This document shows positions 48,358 through 57,205 of a stretch of 64,000 bases of DNA, one piece after another. The stretch comes from Bradyrhizobiaceae bacterium. Its GTDB lineage: Bacteria; Pseudomonadota; Alphaproteobacteria; Rhizobiales; Xanthobacteraceae. The notes beneath the pieces were generated by a model that ran no database searches, was not told the origin of the DNA, and worked only from the letters and a program-made list of their open reading frames with translations. A program made the translations under genes and the position numbers. Every line of letters begins with the position of its first letter. The first letter of the stretch is position 1. The DNA is taken from NCBI GenBank assembly GCA_947481685.1, contig CANKHA010000004.1, forward strand, positions 1-64,000, read 5' to 3'.

Positions 48358-49119
48358 ATGGATATCCTGCAAGGCTTCGCCGACATCTCCCTGTGGCAGC
48401 TCATTCTGGTAGCCGGTGTGGCGCTGTTCGCTTCGATTGTCGGCGGTGTTACCGGCTATGGCTCAAGCGCCCTGATGCCGCTGGTGCTTGTGCCGCTGAT
48501 CGGGCCGGAGCCGGTGGTGCCCATCGTCAGCATCTCGGGGTTGTTCAACAACGTGACCCGCGCTTACGCCTTTCGCGAATTTGTCGACCTGAAACGCGGA
48601 ACCATCATCATGCTCGCCGCGCTGCCGACCTGCATGATCGGCGCGTATACCTATACCAAGCTCACCAGCACCGGCATTCTGATCGCGATCGGCGCAATGC
48701 TCTGTCTCAGTGTGCCGCTGCGCCGCTGGGTGACTCACATGAAATTCCAGATGAGCAACGGCGGATTGGCGGCGGGCTCGGTTCTCTATGGATTCCTCGC
48801 CGGTAGTACCACTGGCTCCGGCGTGATCCTGTTGTCGGTGTTGATGGCGTCAGGTCTCGTCGGCGCCTATGTGGTTGCGACGGATGCGCTGGTTTCCATC
48901 GGCGTCGCGGTCAGCAAGCTTTTGATCTTCGGCGTATCGGGCGCGATGACGCCACAGGTCATCGCCTTCGGTCTGTTGATCGGCCTGGTCGCGCTGCCGG
49001 GGGCTTTCCTCGCCAAGGCCTTTGTCGAAAAGCTGCCGGTGCATGTGCACACCGGCATCCTCGATGGGATCGTCGTGCTCGGCGGCGCGACAATGATCTT
49101 CGGCGCTTTCAGGCACTGA
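48358..49119 (+). CDS. TauE/SafE family membrane permease, copy 2
   Basis: 253 residues, collinear without gaps with copy 1 and alike throughout (GGVTGYGSSALMPLVLVPLIGPEPVVPIVSISGLFNN; GSTTGSGVILLSVLMASGLVGAYVVATDAL). An older tandem duplication than the phoD pair judging by the many substitutions. The pair may form a heterodimer or divide substrates (inference). No terminator is evident before the convergent isochorismatase gene. Confidence 0.92.
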   Translation: MDILQGFADISLWQLILVAGVALFASIVGGVTGYGSSALMPLVLVPLIGPEPVVPIVSISGLFNNVTRAYAFREFVDLKRGTIIMLAALPTCMIGAYTYTKLTSTGILIAIGAMLCLSVPLRRWVTHMKFQMSNGGLAAGSVLYGFLAGSTTGSGVILLSVLMASGLVGAYVVATDALVSIGVAVSKLLIFGVSGAMTPQVIAFGLLIGLVALPGAFLAKAFVEKLPVHVHTGILDGIVVLGGATMIFGAFRH

Positions 49120-49136
49120 GTTAGGCGGCGCTTGAA

Positions 49137-49790
49137 TCAGAAGCTGATCATGTCGCTGCGCGTCAACGTCGTCTGATCGGTCACGACGGCCGGTCCGCCT
49201 TTGTACATGTGCCAGGCAGCGTACTGTTCCGCATAAGCGTCGTCCGAAGACATACCATCGACCGGCACGATGACCTTGTAGCCGCGCTGCGCTGCGCCGC
49301 TTCCGGTGCCGATGACGACGCCCTGGGCAGAACTGCCCGTCACGATCACCGTCTTGATGCCTTTGTCCTTCAGCCGCTTCTCCAGATCCGAGCCGAGGAA
49401 CTTGTCCGGCCCGCGCTGCGCCATCCATTCGCCGTCGCGCGGCGCCAGTCCGGGATCGGCGGTCTCGTGCGGATCGCCCGCGCCGGCAAAGGAATAGATG
49501 ACGGTGGCTCCTGCGGCGCGCGCCGCATCCATCAGCTTTTTCACTTTCGGGATGGTATCGACGCAACGCACGCGGCGCTGCATGGTGCAGCTTGGCTTTT
49601 GCAGATCGAGGATCAATAGAGCCGTGGTCTTGCCGTCGAGCTTGACCGGTTTCAGTTCCGGTGCGGGCGGCGCTTTCACGGTTCCCCATTCGGCGATGAC
49701 GTCGGCGGCTGGGGCAGGCGCAATATTTAAAACCGTCAATCCGAGAACGATCGCCGCGCAGGAACGGCGAACGAGGCTTTCCCTATTCAT
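49137..49790 (-). CDS. Secreted isochorismatase-like hydrolase lacking the usual cysteine
   Basis: 217 residues from the ATG at 49790 (GAGGGAAATGCC before it). Signal peptide (AAIVLGLTVLNIAPAPAAD). The isochorismatase fold shows LLILDLQKPSCTM (Asp), GEWMAQRGPDKFLGSDLEKRL (Lys) and IVTGSSAQGVVIGTGSGAAQRGYKVIVPVDGMS. Where cysteine hydrolases carry the nucleophilic Cys, this protein has Ser/Ala (TGSSAQG). Related periplasmic members in this order share that lack, by recall, so the chemistry may differ or be lost. Confidence 0.85.
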   Translation of the reverse strand: MNRESLVRRSCAAIVLGLTVLNIAPAPAADVIAEWGTVKAPPAPELKPVKLDGKTTALLILDLQKPSCTMQRRVRCVDTIPKVKKLMDAARAAGATVIYSFAGAGDPHETADPGLAPRDGEWMAQRGPDKFLGSDLEKRLKDKGIKTVIVTGSSAQGVVIGTGSGAAQRGYKVIVPVDGMSSDDAYAEQYAAWHMYKGGPAVVTDQTTLTRSDMISF

Positions 49791-49880
49791 GGCATTTCCC
49801 TCTGGCTTATTTATTTGGAGGGACTTTACCATCTTCGGGGCCGCCGGTATGGCTCCCCGGAGCCGTTCGAAGCGAGGGGG

Positions 49881-50870
49881 TTATGGCCACTTCACCAGTG
49901 GCGGCAGGGAGGAGAGGATCGACTCCACATTGCCGCCGGTGCGCAGGCCGAAAATCGTGCCTCGGTCGTAGAGCAGGTTGAACTCGACGTAGCGTCCACG
50001 CCGGACGAGTTGCTCGTCACGCTCGGCTTCGCTCCAGGGTGTCGTGAAATTTTTTCGCACCAGCTCAGGATAAATGTTGTGGAAAGCGCGGCCGACGGCC
50101 TGCGTGAAAGCGAAATCCGCGTCCCACGCGCCGCTGTCGAGCCAGTCGTAAAAGATGCCACCGATGCCGCGCGGCTCGTTGCGATGCTTCAGGTGAAAGT
50201 ATTCGTCGCACCACTGCTTGTATTTGTCGTAAGGCGCGACCTTCGGATGCGCATCGCACGCCGACTTCAGCGCGGCATGAAACGCGATCGTATCCGGATC
50301 GTTTTGCGTGCGGCGGCGATCCAATACAGGCGTCAGGTCCGATCCGCCGCCAAACCAGGCTTTGCTGGTGATCACGAAGCGGGTGTTCATGTGCACCGCC
50401 GGCACATGCGGATTGTGCGGATGTGCAATCACCGAGATGCCGGAGGCCCAGAAGCCCGGGCTTTGCTCGGCGCCGGGAATCTCCTTGCGGAATTCCGGCG
50501 CGAATTCGCCGTGCACGGTCGAAACATGCACGCCTACTTTTTCGAACACGCGCCCGCGCATCAGCGACATCACCCCGCCACCGCCAACCGGTTCGGCTTT
50601 AGCCGAACCGGCATTTAAAGTGCCGATCTCGGGCAAGCCCGAGGCCGGCTGGCCGGTGTGATCGGTGCGGCTCCAGGGCTTGCGTACGAAACGGCCGGCA
50701 GGCCGGTCGGACAGCGGGGTGCCTGCAGGCAGTTCGTCCTCGATGGACTCCAATGCGGCGCAGATATCGTCGCGCAAACGCGCGAACCAAGCACCGGCCT
50801 GTTCCTGCCGGCGCTTGAGCGTCGCGGCGTCCGGGAGCGGGGAGGCCGTTACCTGATCCTTGGCCGTCAT
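49881..50870 (-). CDS. hemF: Oxygen-dependent coproporphyrinogen III oxidase HemF
   Basis: 329 residues. Family blocks are intact: [91 protein letters not shown], and the C-terminal [31 protein letters not shown]. HemF decarboxylates coproporphyrinogen III on the haem path. Between TDHTGQP and GGGGVMS about 20 extra residues (about 76-95, [19 protein letters not shown]) come from a palindromic repeat inserted in frame. The start overlaps the trmL stop (ATGA). Confidence 0.94.
   Translation of the reverse strand: MTAKDQVTASPLPDAATLKRRQEQAGAWFARLRDDICAALESIEDELPAGTPLSDRPAGRFVRKPWSRTDHTGQPASGLPEIGTLNAGSAKAEPVGGGGVMSLMRGRVFEKVGVHVSTVHGEFAPEFRKEIPGAEQSPGFWASGISVIAHPHNPHVPAVHMNTRFVITSKAWFGGGSDLTPVLDRRRTQNDPDTIAFHAALKSACDAHPKVAPYDKYKQWCDEYFHLKHRNEPRGIGGIFYDWLDSGAWDADFAFTQAVGRAFHNIYPELVRKNFTTPWSEAERDEQLVRRGRYVEFNLLYDRGTIFGLRTGGNVESILSSLPPLVKWP
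50586..50645 (-). repeat. Three-part palindromic element inserted in hemF
   Basis: On the hemF coding strand: hairpin A CTCGGGC-TT-GCCCGAG (50628-50643), then GATCGGCACT (50619-50628), then hairpin B (50588-50611) with 11-base arms CCGGTTCGGCT/AGCCGAACCGG around two bases. The order and two modules match the intergenic element at 395-465. Its 60 bases keep the reading frame, contain no stop, and fall at a surface-loop position before GGGGVMS. Confidence 0.75.
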
Positions 50871-51322
50871 TGCTGTCCGCCCGTTTGCCGTATGGCTTCA
50901 CCCGCTACCATGGCCACGGCCATGGCCACATTGATCGAGCGCAAACCGGGCCGCAATGGAATGACCAGCCGTGCGTCGGCCGCAGCATGGACGGTTTCCG
51001 GCACGCCGGCAGATTCGCGGCCGAACATCAGGATGTCGCGCTCGCTGAAACGATGCTCGAGATAGGGCATCGCGCTTTGGGTGGTGAAAAGCACCAGCCG
51101 TAGCCCCTCTTGCCGCCGCCATAGCTCAAAATTCTGCCAGCTCTCATGCCGAACGATGCTGACCTGGTCCAGATAGTCCATCCCGGCGCGCCGGAAAGCG
51201 CGATCCGACACCGGAAAGCCTGCCGGCTCCACGATATGCGCCTCCAGGCCAAGGCAGGCGCAGAGACGCAGAATCGTTCCGGTATTTTGCGGGATGTCTG
51301 GCTGGAACAGGACGATTCGCAT
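50867..51322 (-). CDS. trmL: tRNA (cytidine(34)-2'-O)-methyltransferase TrmL
   Basis: 151 residues from the ATG at 51322, the usual size; the frame is open to an ATG at 51376 that would add 18 charged residues. The SPOUT motifs are clear: [36 protein letters not shown], and [19 protein letters not shown] (knot). TrmL methylates the wobble base of tRNA-Leu in E. coli. Overlaps hemF by four bases. Confidence 0.93.
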   Translation of the reverse strand: MRIVLFQPDIPQNTGTILRLCACLGLEAHIVEPAGFPVSDRAFRRAGMDYLDQVSIVRHESWQNFELWRRQEGLRLVLFTTQSAMPYLEHRFSERDILMFGRESAGVPETVHAAADARLVIPLRPGLRSINVAMAVAMVAGEAIRQTGGQQ

Positions 51323-51494
51323 CTCGGCAGGCCGTTTTTTTTCGCGCGCAGACGGCGCATTCCCGGAGGTATCCATAACTGACTTATAGCTATTCCATAC
51401 TGGGCTTGCGGTTTGGCACCAAGGGTGCCAATAAAACGCCGCTGGAGAGGCTCATCCTGCACTTTTCAGGACCGGCCCGCCGGTCCGCTTGCCG

Positions 51495-51505
51495 CCCCCC
51501 CCCCC
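51495..51505 (+). repeat. Poly-C tract of 11 bases before petA
   Basis: An uninterrupted run of eleven C, followed by GGG, lies about 67 bases before the Rieske gene start. It is the longest homopolymer noticed in the window. It lies in the leader, so length change would affect spacing or structure, not frame. Confidence 0.8.
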
Positions 51506-51571
51506 GGGAATGTATGCCCGACGGTCCCTGCGCGAGCGGTTTCATCGCCAGGACTGAGGAGAAGCCTGACC

Positions 51572-52099
51572 GTGACAACAGCGTCTTCGGCGGAGCCTAC
51601 ACGCCGCGACTTTCTTTACATCGCCACGGGAGCGGTCGGCGCCATCGGCGCGGCCTCCGTTCTCGTGCCGCTTATTGCGCAAATGAATCCCGACGCCTCG
51701 ACCATTGCGGCCGGTGCGCCGATCGATGTTGATCTGGCGCCCATCGCCGAAGGACAGGCGATCAAGGTTTTCTGGCGCGGCAAGCCGATCTACATCAATC
51801 ACCGCACCAAGAAGGAGATTGATGAGGCCCGCAACGTCGATCTCGCGACCTTGCCTGATCCGCAACCCGATTCGGCGCGCGTCAAGGAAGGGCATGCCAA
51901 TTTTCAGGTCCTGATCGGCATCTGCACCCACCTGGGCTGCATTCCGCTCGCACATCAGGGCGATTTTGACGGTTACTTCTGCCCCTGCCACGGCTCGCAA
52001 TACGACACTTCGGGCCGTATCCGGCGCGGACCGGCTCCGGCCAATCTTCCGCTGCCTCCCTACGAATTCGTTTCCGACACCAAAATCCGGATCGGCTGA
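51572..52099 (+). CDS. petA: Ubiquinol-cytochrome c reductase iron-sulfur (Rieske) subunit
   Basis: 175 residues from GTG at 51572 with AGGAGA upstream. The twin-arginine segment [28 protein letters not shown] serves as Tat-type membrane anchor. Rieske cluster motifs CTHLGC and CPCHGS carry the two Cys/His pairs. It shuttles electrons from ubiquinol to cytochrome c1 in complex III. First gene of petABC. The open frame upstream of the GTG is not family-like. Confidence 0.96.
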   Translation: MTTASSAEPTRRDFLYIATGAVGAIGAASVLVPLIAQMNPDASTIAAGAPIDVDLAPIAEGQAIKVFWRGKPIYINHRTKKEIDEARNVDLATLPDPQPDSARVKEGHANFQVLIGICTHLGCIPLAHQGDFDGYFCPCHGSQYDTSGRIRRGPAPANLPLPPYEFVSDTKIRIG

Positions 52100-52128
52100 T
52101 CCGTCACGTTTTCTTTGAAGGTTCGACT

Positions 52129-53367
52129 ATGAGCGGACACGCAACTTACCAGCCGCAAAGCGGTTTCATGAAATGGATGGAACGGCGATTGCCAATCGCC
52201 GGCCTAGTCTATTCGTCCTTTGTGGCTTATCCGACACCGCGCAATCTGAATTACTGGTGGACCTTCGGCGGCATCCTCTCCGTGATGCTCGTGATCCAGA
52301 TCATCACCGGCATTACGCTGGCGATGCATTACACCCCGCATGTCGATCTGGCGTTCAAGTCGGTCGAAAGCATCATGCGCGACGTGAATTATGGCTGGCT
52401 GCTGCGTTACGTCCACGCCAACGGCGCCTCGATGTTCTTCGCCGCCGCTTACATCCACATGTTCCGCGGCATGTATTACGGCTCCTACAAGGATCCGCGC
52501 GAAGTGCTGTGGATCCTCGGCGTGATCCTGCTGCTGCTCATGATCGCTACCGGTTTCATGGGCTACGTCCTGCCCTGGGGCCAGATGAGCTTCTGGGCTG
52601 CGACCGTCATCACCAACCTGTTCTCCGCCATTCCGGTCGTCGGCGAGTCCGTTGTCAGCTGGCTGTGGGGTGGTTACTCGGTCGGCAATCCGACACTGCA
52701 GCGTTTCTATTCGCTGCATTACCTGCTGCCGTTCGTCATCGCGGGTGTGGTCGTGTTGCACGTCTGGGCGCTGCATGTGGTCGGCCAGAACAACCCGACG
52801 GGCATCGACCCGAAGACCGACAAGGACACGGTTCCTTTCACGCCTTATGCGACGATCAAGGACAGCTTCTTCCTCGCCTTGTTCTTTATCGTCTTCTCCT
52901 TTTTCATCTTCTACATGCCCAACTTCATGGGCCATGCCGACAACTACATCCCGGCCAATCCGGCGGTGACGCCTTCGCACATCGTGCCGGAATGGTATTA
53001 TCTGCCGTTCTACGCGATCCTGCGCGCCATCCCGAACAAGCTTCTCGGTGTGGGTGCGCTTGGTGCATCGATTGTGATCCTGGCATTCCTGCCCTGGCTC
53101 GACACGTCGCGGGTTCGCTCGGCGCGCTATCGGCCCTATTTCAAGCAATTGTTCTGGGTTTTTGTGGCGGTTTGCATCGGTTTGGGCTGGCTGGGCGGTA
53201 AACCTGCGGAAGGTGGCTATGTCATCGCATCGCGTCTCCTCACCGCTTATTACTTCGCGCACTTCCTGATCATTCTGCCGCTGCTCGGCATCTTCGAAAA
53301 GACCAAGCCGTTGCCGAATTCGATCTCTGAATCCGTGTTGCCCCCGACGACAGCGGGGACACGATGA
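52129..53367 (+). CDS. petB: Cytochrome b subunit of complex III
   Basis: 412 residues with eight membrane helices. Family blocks: [63 protein letters not shown] (haem histidines), [20 protein letters not shown], and the Qo-site PEWY within [14 protein letters not shown]. It carries both b haems. It ends in an ATGA overlap with the cytochrome c1 gene. In Bradyrhizobium japonicum b and c1 are one fused polyprotein (FbcH); here they are separate genes. Confidence 0.97.
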   Translation: MSGHATYQPQSGFMKWMERRLPIAGLVYSSFVAYPTPRNLNYWWTFGGILSVMLVIQIITGITLAMHYTPHVDLAFKSVESIMRDVNYGWLLRYVHANGASMFFAAAYIHMFRGMYYGSYKDPREVLWILGVILLLLMIATGFMGYVLPWGQMSFWAATVITNLFSAIPVVGESVVSWLWGGYSVGNPTLQRFYSLHYLLPFVIAGVVVLHVWALHVVGQNNPTGIDPKTDKDTVPFTPYATIKDSFFLALFFIVFSFFIFYMPNFMGHADNYIPANPAVTPSHIVPEWYYLPFYAILRAIPNKLLGVGALGASIVILAFLPWLDTSRVRSARYRPYFKQLFWVFVAVCIGLGWLGGKPAEGGYVIASRLLTAYYFAHFLIILPLLGIFEKTKPLPNSISESVLPPTTAGTR

Positions 53368-54230
53368 GAGCGACCATGACATTCAAGCGCGCCATTCCCG
53401 CTTTCGTTGTTGCCGCCGGTCTGCTGGCTTTGGCCGGCCGCCCGGGTATCGCGCAGGAACACGCCCACGAGACGCCGGAACCTCCGGCGCAGAAGTGGTC
53501 GTTCGCCGGTCCGTTCGGAAAGTTCGACCGTGGCCAGCTGCAGCGCGGCTTCAAGGTCTATCGCGAGGTCTGCGCCAACTGCCACAGCCTGTCGCTGGTG
53601 TCCTTCCGCAACCTTTTCGAAAAAGGCGGGCCGGAATTCACCGAGGCGCAGGCGCAGACGGTTGCCGGCGAATTCAAGGTCAAGGATGGCCCGAACGACC
53701 AGGGCGAGATGTTTGACCGGCCGGGCCGTCTGGCTGACCATTTCCCGCCACCGTTCCCCAACGAACAGGCGGCGCGCGTCTCGAACGGCGGCGCCTATCC
53801 GCCCGATCTGTCGGTAATTGCCAAGGCGCGCACTTACGAGCGCGGTCTCGCGCGCCTGCCGATGGATCTCGTGACACAGTACCAGGAGCAGGGCGTGGAC
53901 TACATCGTGGCGCTGCTGAAGGGCTATGAGAAGACGCCCGCAGACATGCAGATGGCTCCGGGTATGATGTACAACAAGTATTTCCCGAGCCATGGCATCG
54001 CGATGCCGCCGCCGATCTCGGACGGCCAGGTGACGTTCGACGACGGTTCGCCGGCGACAGTCGATCAGTACGCCAAGGACGTCGCGGCCTTCCTCGCCTG
54101 GACAGCCGAACCGCATCTCGAGAATCGCAAGCAAACCGGATTTGTGGTGATGGTGTTTCTGATTGTGCTGTCGGGATTGCTCTACTTCACCAAGAAGCGA
54201 GTCTGGCACGACGTGCACGCGCACCCGTAA
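53364..54230 (+). CDS. petC: Cytochrome c1 of complex III
   Basis: 288 residues. Signal peptide ([22 protein letters not shown]), haem c motif CANCHS (about residue 70), the axial Met region around [20 protein letters not shown], and a C-terminal membrane anchor ([17 protein letters not shown]). The inner ATG at 53376 may be the true start. Ends shortly before a strong terminator that closes the petABC operon. Confidence 0.96.
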   Translation: MRATMTFKRAIPAFVVAAGLLALAGRPGIAQEHAHETPEPPAQKWSFAGPFGKFDRGQLQRGFKVYREVCANCHSLSLVSFRNLFEKGGPEFTEAQAQTVAGEFKVKDGPNDQGEMFDRPGRLADHFPPPFPNEQAARVSNGGAYPPDLSVIAKARTYERGLARLPMDLVTQYQEQGVDYIVALLKGYEKTPADMQMAPGMMYNKYFPSHGIAMPPPISDGQVTFDDGSPATVDQYAKDVAAFLAWTAEPHLENRKQTGFVVMVFLIVLSGLLYFTKKRVWHDVHAHP

Positions 54231-54255
54231 GGGCTGAGCAAGAAATCATAAGCAA

Positions 54256-54286
54256 AGGGGCGCGGCTAGTCCGCGCCCCTTTTTTA
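54256..54286 (+). terminator. Terminator of petABC
   Basis: AGGGGCGCGG-CTAGT-CCGCGCCCCT, a perfect ten-base stem, followed by six T. It lies 25 bases past the cytochrome c1 stop. Confidence 0.93.
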
Positions 54287-54299
54287 TGTGCCGCAGGGC

Positions 54300-54494
54300 T
54301 TAAAGCCGGAATCGCTGCAGCAACTCAGGGCTGCCTAGCAGCCCTGCAAACACCGCGCTCAACAAGAAAAAGATGATCGACACGATGATGGCCGCCGGCA
54401 CCGCAGCCAGTGTTGCCTTGACGAAAAAAGCGACCAGGCGAAAAAACGGAATCCGCAGATCGATAACAACAACGCGCTGCTCAGGGCCGTCCAT
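54300..54494 (-). CDS. Small one-to-two-helix membrane protein, hypothetical
   Basis: 64 residues: polar start MDGPEQRVVVIDLRIPFFRLV, then a long hydrophobic stretch (ATLAAVPAAIIVSIIFFLLSAVFAGLLG). I recall similar short proteins beside petABC in related genomes, but no function. It is convergent with petABC and divergent from apt. The orderly hydrophobicity and clean ATG favour a real gene. Confidence 0.65.
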   Translation of the reverse strand: MDGPEQRVVVIDLRIPFFRLVAFFVKATLAAVPAAIIVSIIFFLLSAVFAGLLGSPELLQRFRL

Positions 54495-54574
54495 GACTTC
54501 GTTCTCCGATTGCGATTCTCTCCATCGTTCGCCAGAGTGAGCCGGTCCGCAAGGCCCAGAACCGGATCAAGGCG

Positions 54575-55123
54575 ATGACCTCCCAGGAATTCGAGCGCGA
54601 ACTCAAGGCTGCGATCCGCAGCATCCCGGATTATCCCAAGCCCGGCATCGTCTTCCGCGACATCACCACGCTGCTCGGCGACACGCTCGCCTTCCGGCGC
54701 GCGGTTGACGAACTCGCAAAGCCATGGATGGGGTTAAATCTCGGCAAGGTCGCGGGCATCGAGGCGAGGGGGTTCATCCTCGGCGGCGCGGTGGCGCATC
54801 AGGTTTCCGCAGGCTTCATTCCGATCCGCAAGAAAGGCAAGCTGCCGCACAAGCGTGTCAGCGTCGCCTATTCGCTGGAATACGGCATCGACGAAATGGA
54901 AATGCATGAGGATGCGGTGGTGAAAGGCGAGCGGGTGCTGCTGGTCGATGACCTGATCGCCACCGGCGGGACAGCGGAAGCCGCGGTGAAGCTGTTGCGC
55001 CAGATGGGCGCAGAGGTGGTCGCCGCCTGTTTCGTGATCGATCTGCCGGATCTCGGTGGAGCGGATAAGATCCGCGCCCTCGGCGTGCCGGTGCGCACGC
55101 TTATTTCATTCGAAGGTCACTGA
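54575..55123 (+). CDS. apt: Adenine phosphoribosyltransferase
   Basis: 182 residues, the family length. [23 protein letters not shown] at the N-terminus, [33 protein letters not shown], and the PRPP loop [21 protein letters not shown]. It converts adenine and PRPP to AMP for purine salvage. Convergent with the M48 protease gene, three bases apart. Confidence 0.96.
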   Translation: MTSQEFERELKAAIRSIPDYPKPGIVFRDITTLLGDTLAFRRAVDELAKPWMGLNLGKVAGIEARGFILGGAVAHQVSAGFIPIRKKGKLPHKRVSVAYSLEYGIDEMEMHEDAVVKGERVLLVDDLIATGGTAEAAVKLLRQMGAEVVAACFVIDLPDLGGADKIRALGVPVRTLISFEGH

Positions 55124-55126
55124 CGC

Positions 55127-56326
55127 TTACGAGCGGCGCTTCTGGAAGCCAAAAGGCGCACGGCGTCCCCATGGGCCGTCTTGCTTCGGGGCGCGGCCAA
55201 GCTCGACCGGCGCATTCTGCGGCTGAGCAGGCGGCGTAGCGGGCTCACCCTCACTGCCGTCATCGCTCTTACCGCTCCAGGGGCCTTCGGCCGGCGTCTC
55301 AGCGGGGTCGGCTTCGTCATCAGACTGAGCAATCGCCAGCGGCCCGGGGTCATGCCCGCCGGCCATTTTCACCAACGTCTCGACCCGCCTTTCGATCGAC
55401 GGATGGGTGGCGAAGATGTCCGTGATGTCCGTGCGCGGATTGTCGATGCACATTTCCATCACGGCGGAATTGGCGCGCGGCAACTCACCGCGATTTTCAA
55501 TTTTCCGGAGCGCGGAAATCATCGCATCCGGATTTTTGGTGAGCTCCACGGATCCCGCATCGGCGAGATATTCGCGCTGGCGCGATAGCGCGAAACGGAT
55601 AACGACCGCGAGCAGCCAGGCCAGCAGTATCAGGGCGATGGCGATGAGAATGGCAAAGCCTGCGCCGCCGCCGCCCTTCTTGCTGCCGCCACCGCTACTG
55701 CTGCCGCCCGAGGATGAGCCTCCGCTGTTGAAGATTACCCGGAACAGAAGTTCACCGAAGAAGGAAACCACGCCTGCAATGACCAGCGCGATCACCAGCA
55801 TCCGCACGTCGCCGTTGCGTATGTGGGTCAGCTCGTGCCCGAGCACCGACTCCATCTCGGCATCGTTGAGTGCCCTCTGGAGACCGGTCGTGACGGTGAT
55901 GGAGTACTGCTTCTCATTCATGCCGGTGGCGAAGGCATTGAGCGCCACGTCGTCGATGACTTTGAGCTTCGGCATTGTAATGCCGCGCGAGATGCAAAGA
56001 TTTTCGAGGAGATTGTAGAGCTTCGGCTCTTCGGCGCGGGTGACGTCATGTCCGCCCGTCATGGAGTCGATCATCGCCTGATGGAATCTATAGGCGATCA
56101 GGATCCAGATGACGGCGCCTACGGTCGCGTAGGGCCATGCGATCTTGAAATTGTACCAGGCGCCGCGCAGCAGAAACTCCAGCGGCAGATCTCCCTTGAG
56201 CACCACTTCTGCGCCAAGGGCGCCGGCAAAGACCAGCAGATAGACCAAAAAGAACAGGCCAACCAGCAGCACGACTGAGCGCCGCCGATTGGACTGCATC
56301 TGTGTGTAGAGACCGTATGCGGCCAT
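55127..56326 (-). CDS. M48 family metalloprotease (HtpX-like)
   Basis: 399 residues. Two N-terminal membrane helices (SVVLLVGLFFLVYLLVFAGALGA and YATVGAVIWILIAY), zinc site HELTH (164-168) with the downstream Glu region QREYLADAGSVELT, more membrane helices, and a Ser/Gly-rich linker around residues 198-218. The C-tail (about 70 residues) is acidic, then Pro-rich. It likely degrades damaged membrane proteins. It follows lemA in one operon, a common pairing. Confidence 0.93.
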   Translation of the reverse strand: MAAYGLYTQMQSNRRRSVVLLVGLFFLVYLLVFAGALGAEVVLKGDLPLEFLLRGAWYNFKIAWPYATVGAVIWILIAYRFHQAMIDSMTGGHDVTRAEEPKLYNLLENLCISRGITMPKLKVIDDVALNAFATGMNEKQYSITVTTGLQRALNDAEMESVLGHELTHIRNGDVRMLVIALVIAGVVSFFGELLFRVIFNSGGSSSGGSSSGGGSKKGGGGAGFAILIAIALILLAWLLAVVIRFALSRQREYLADAGSVELTKNPDAMISALRKIENRGELPRANSAVMEMCIDNPRTDITDIFATHPSIERRVETLVKMAGGHDPGPLAIAQSDDEADPAETPAEGPWSGKSDDGSEGEPATPPAQPQNAPVELGRAPKQDGPWGRRAPFGFQKRRS

Positions 56327-56361
56327 TGCTCTCCCTCATCCCCTTCAGCGAAGGGATGAAG

Positions 56362-56919
56362 TCAGAATTTCACGCTCGGCGCCTGTTCCAGCTGCGGGCG
56401 CGCCTCGCCGACGTCGAAGAATTCGCGCGGTTGGAAGCCCATCGATCCCGCGAAAACGGCGGCCGGGAACTGCTGGATGCCGGCGTTGTATTCCTGCACC
56501 GAATTGTTGAAGAAGCGCCGCGCTGCCGCGAGCTTGTTCTCGATGTCGGACAGGTCTGTCTGCAACTGCTGGAAGTTCGCGCTGGCCTTCAGGTCGGGAT
56601 AGGATTCCGAAAGGGCGAAGAGCTGACGCAGCGCGCCGCTCAGCATGTTCTCTGCGGCAGCCTGTTGCGCTGGTCCTTGCGCGGTCATTGCCGCGTTGCG
56701 CAGCTTCACGACCTCTTCGAGCGTGCTTTTCTCATGACCGGCATAGCCCTTCACCGTTTCCACCAGGTTGGGAATCAGGTCGTGGCGCTGTTTCAGTTGT
56801 ACGTCGATGTCGGCGAAGGCCTGGTTCACGCGCTGCCGCATCGTGACAAGGCCGTTGTAGATCATGATCGCCCACAGAACGAGGACGACGGCGATGCCGA
56901 GAATAATCCAGACGGTCAT
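56362..56919 (-). CDS. lemA: LemA family protein
   Basis: 185 residues. N-terminal membrane anchor (WIILGIAVVLVLWAIMIYNGLV), then the LemA coiled-coil core (QRVNQAFADIDVQLKQRHDLIPNLVETVKGYAGHEKSTLEEVVKLR) and the ending FNNSVQEYNAGIQQFPAAVFAGSMGFQPREFFDV. LemA proteins often accompany membrane proteases, as here with the M48 gene 35 bases downstream. The exact role is not established. Confidence 0.94.
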   Translation of the reverse strand: MTVWIILGIAVVLVLWAIMIYNGLVTMRQRVNQAFADIDVQLKQRHDLIPNLVETVKGYAGHEKSTLEEVVKLRNAAMTAQGPAQQAAAENMLSGALRQLFALSESYPDLKASANFQQLQTDLSDIENKLAAARRFFNNSVQEYNAGIQQFPAAVFAGSMGFQPREFFDVGEARPQLEQAPSVKF

Positions 56920-57016
56920 AATATCGCTCCTGCAAAAATCACTGGCGCAAGCCTACAGCAGATGGGCTGGCAGCGGGAGCGGATACAAAGTCCAAGATTG
57001 GTTGAGGGTTGCCAAA

Positions 57017-57048
57017 AGAAAAACCCCAGGCCGGGGGGGACCTGGGGC
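57017..57048 (-). terminator. Probable smc terminator
   Basis: Minus strand: GCCCCAGG, a C-rich loop, CCTGGGG, then TTTTTC. It lies about 160 bases past the smc stop and before lemA. Confidence 0.7.
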
Positions 57049-57056
57049 TTTATGTG

Positions 57057-57092
57057 CCGGATGACTTTCGGGGGGTGGGGGGCGTCATCCGG
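57057..57092. other. Inverted repeat with a G-rich loop
   Basis: Perfect nine-base arms CCGGATGAC and GTCATCCGG enclose an 18-base loop with two six-G runs. It is between the smc stop and the probable smc terminator. It may be an RNA structure in the smc 3' end or an operator for lemA; the sequence alone does not decide. Confidence 0.6.
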
Positions 57093-57205
57093 AGTATTAC
57101 CCAGTCAACGCGGAACTAAAGGGTTCGTTCCGCAGAATTGCAGTCGGTCATCATCCAGAGGTTATCCACAGACGCCCCGGCGAGCTTGCCTGAGTTTTCA
57201 GCAGG

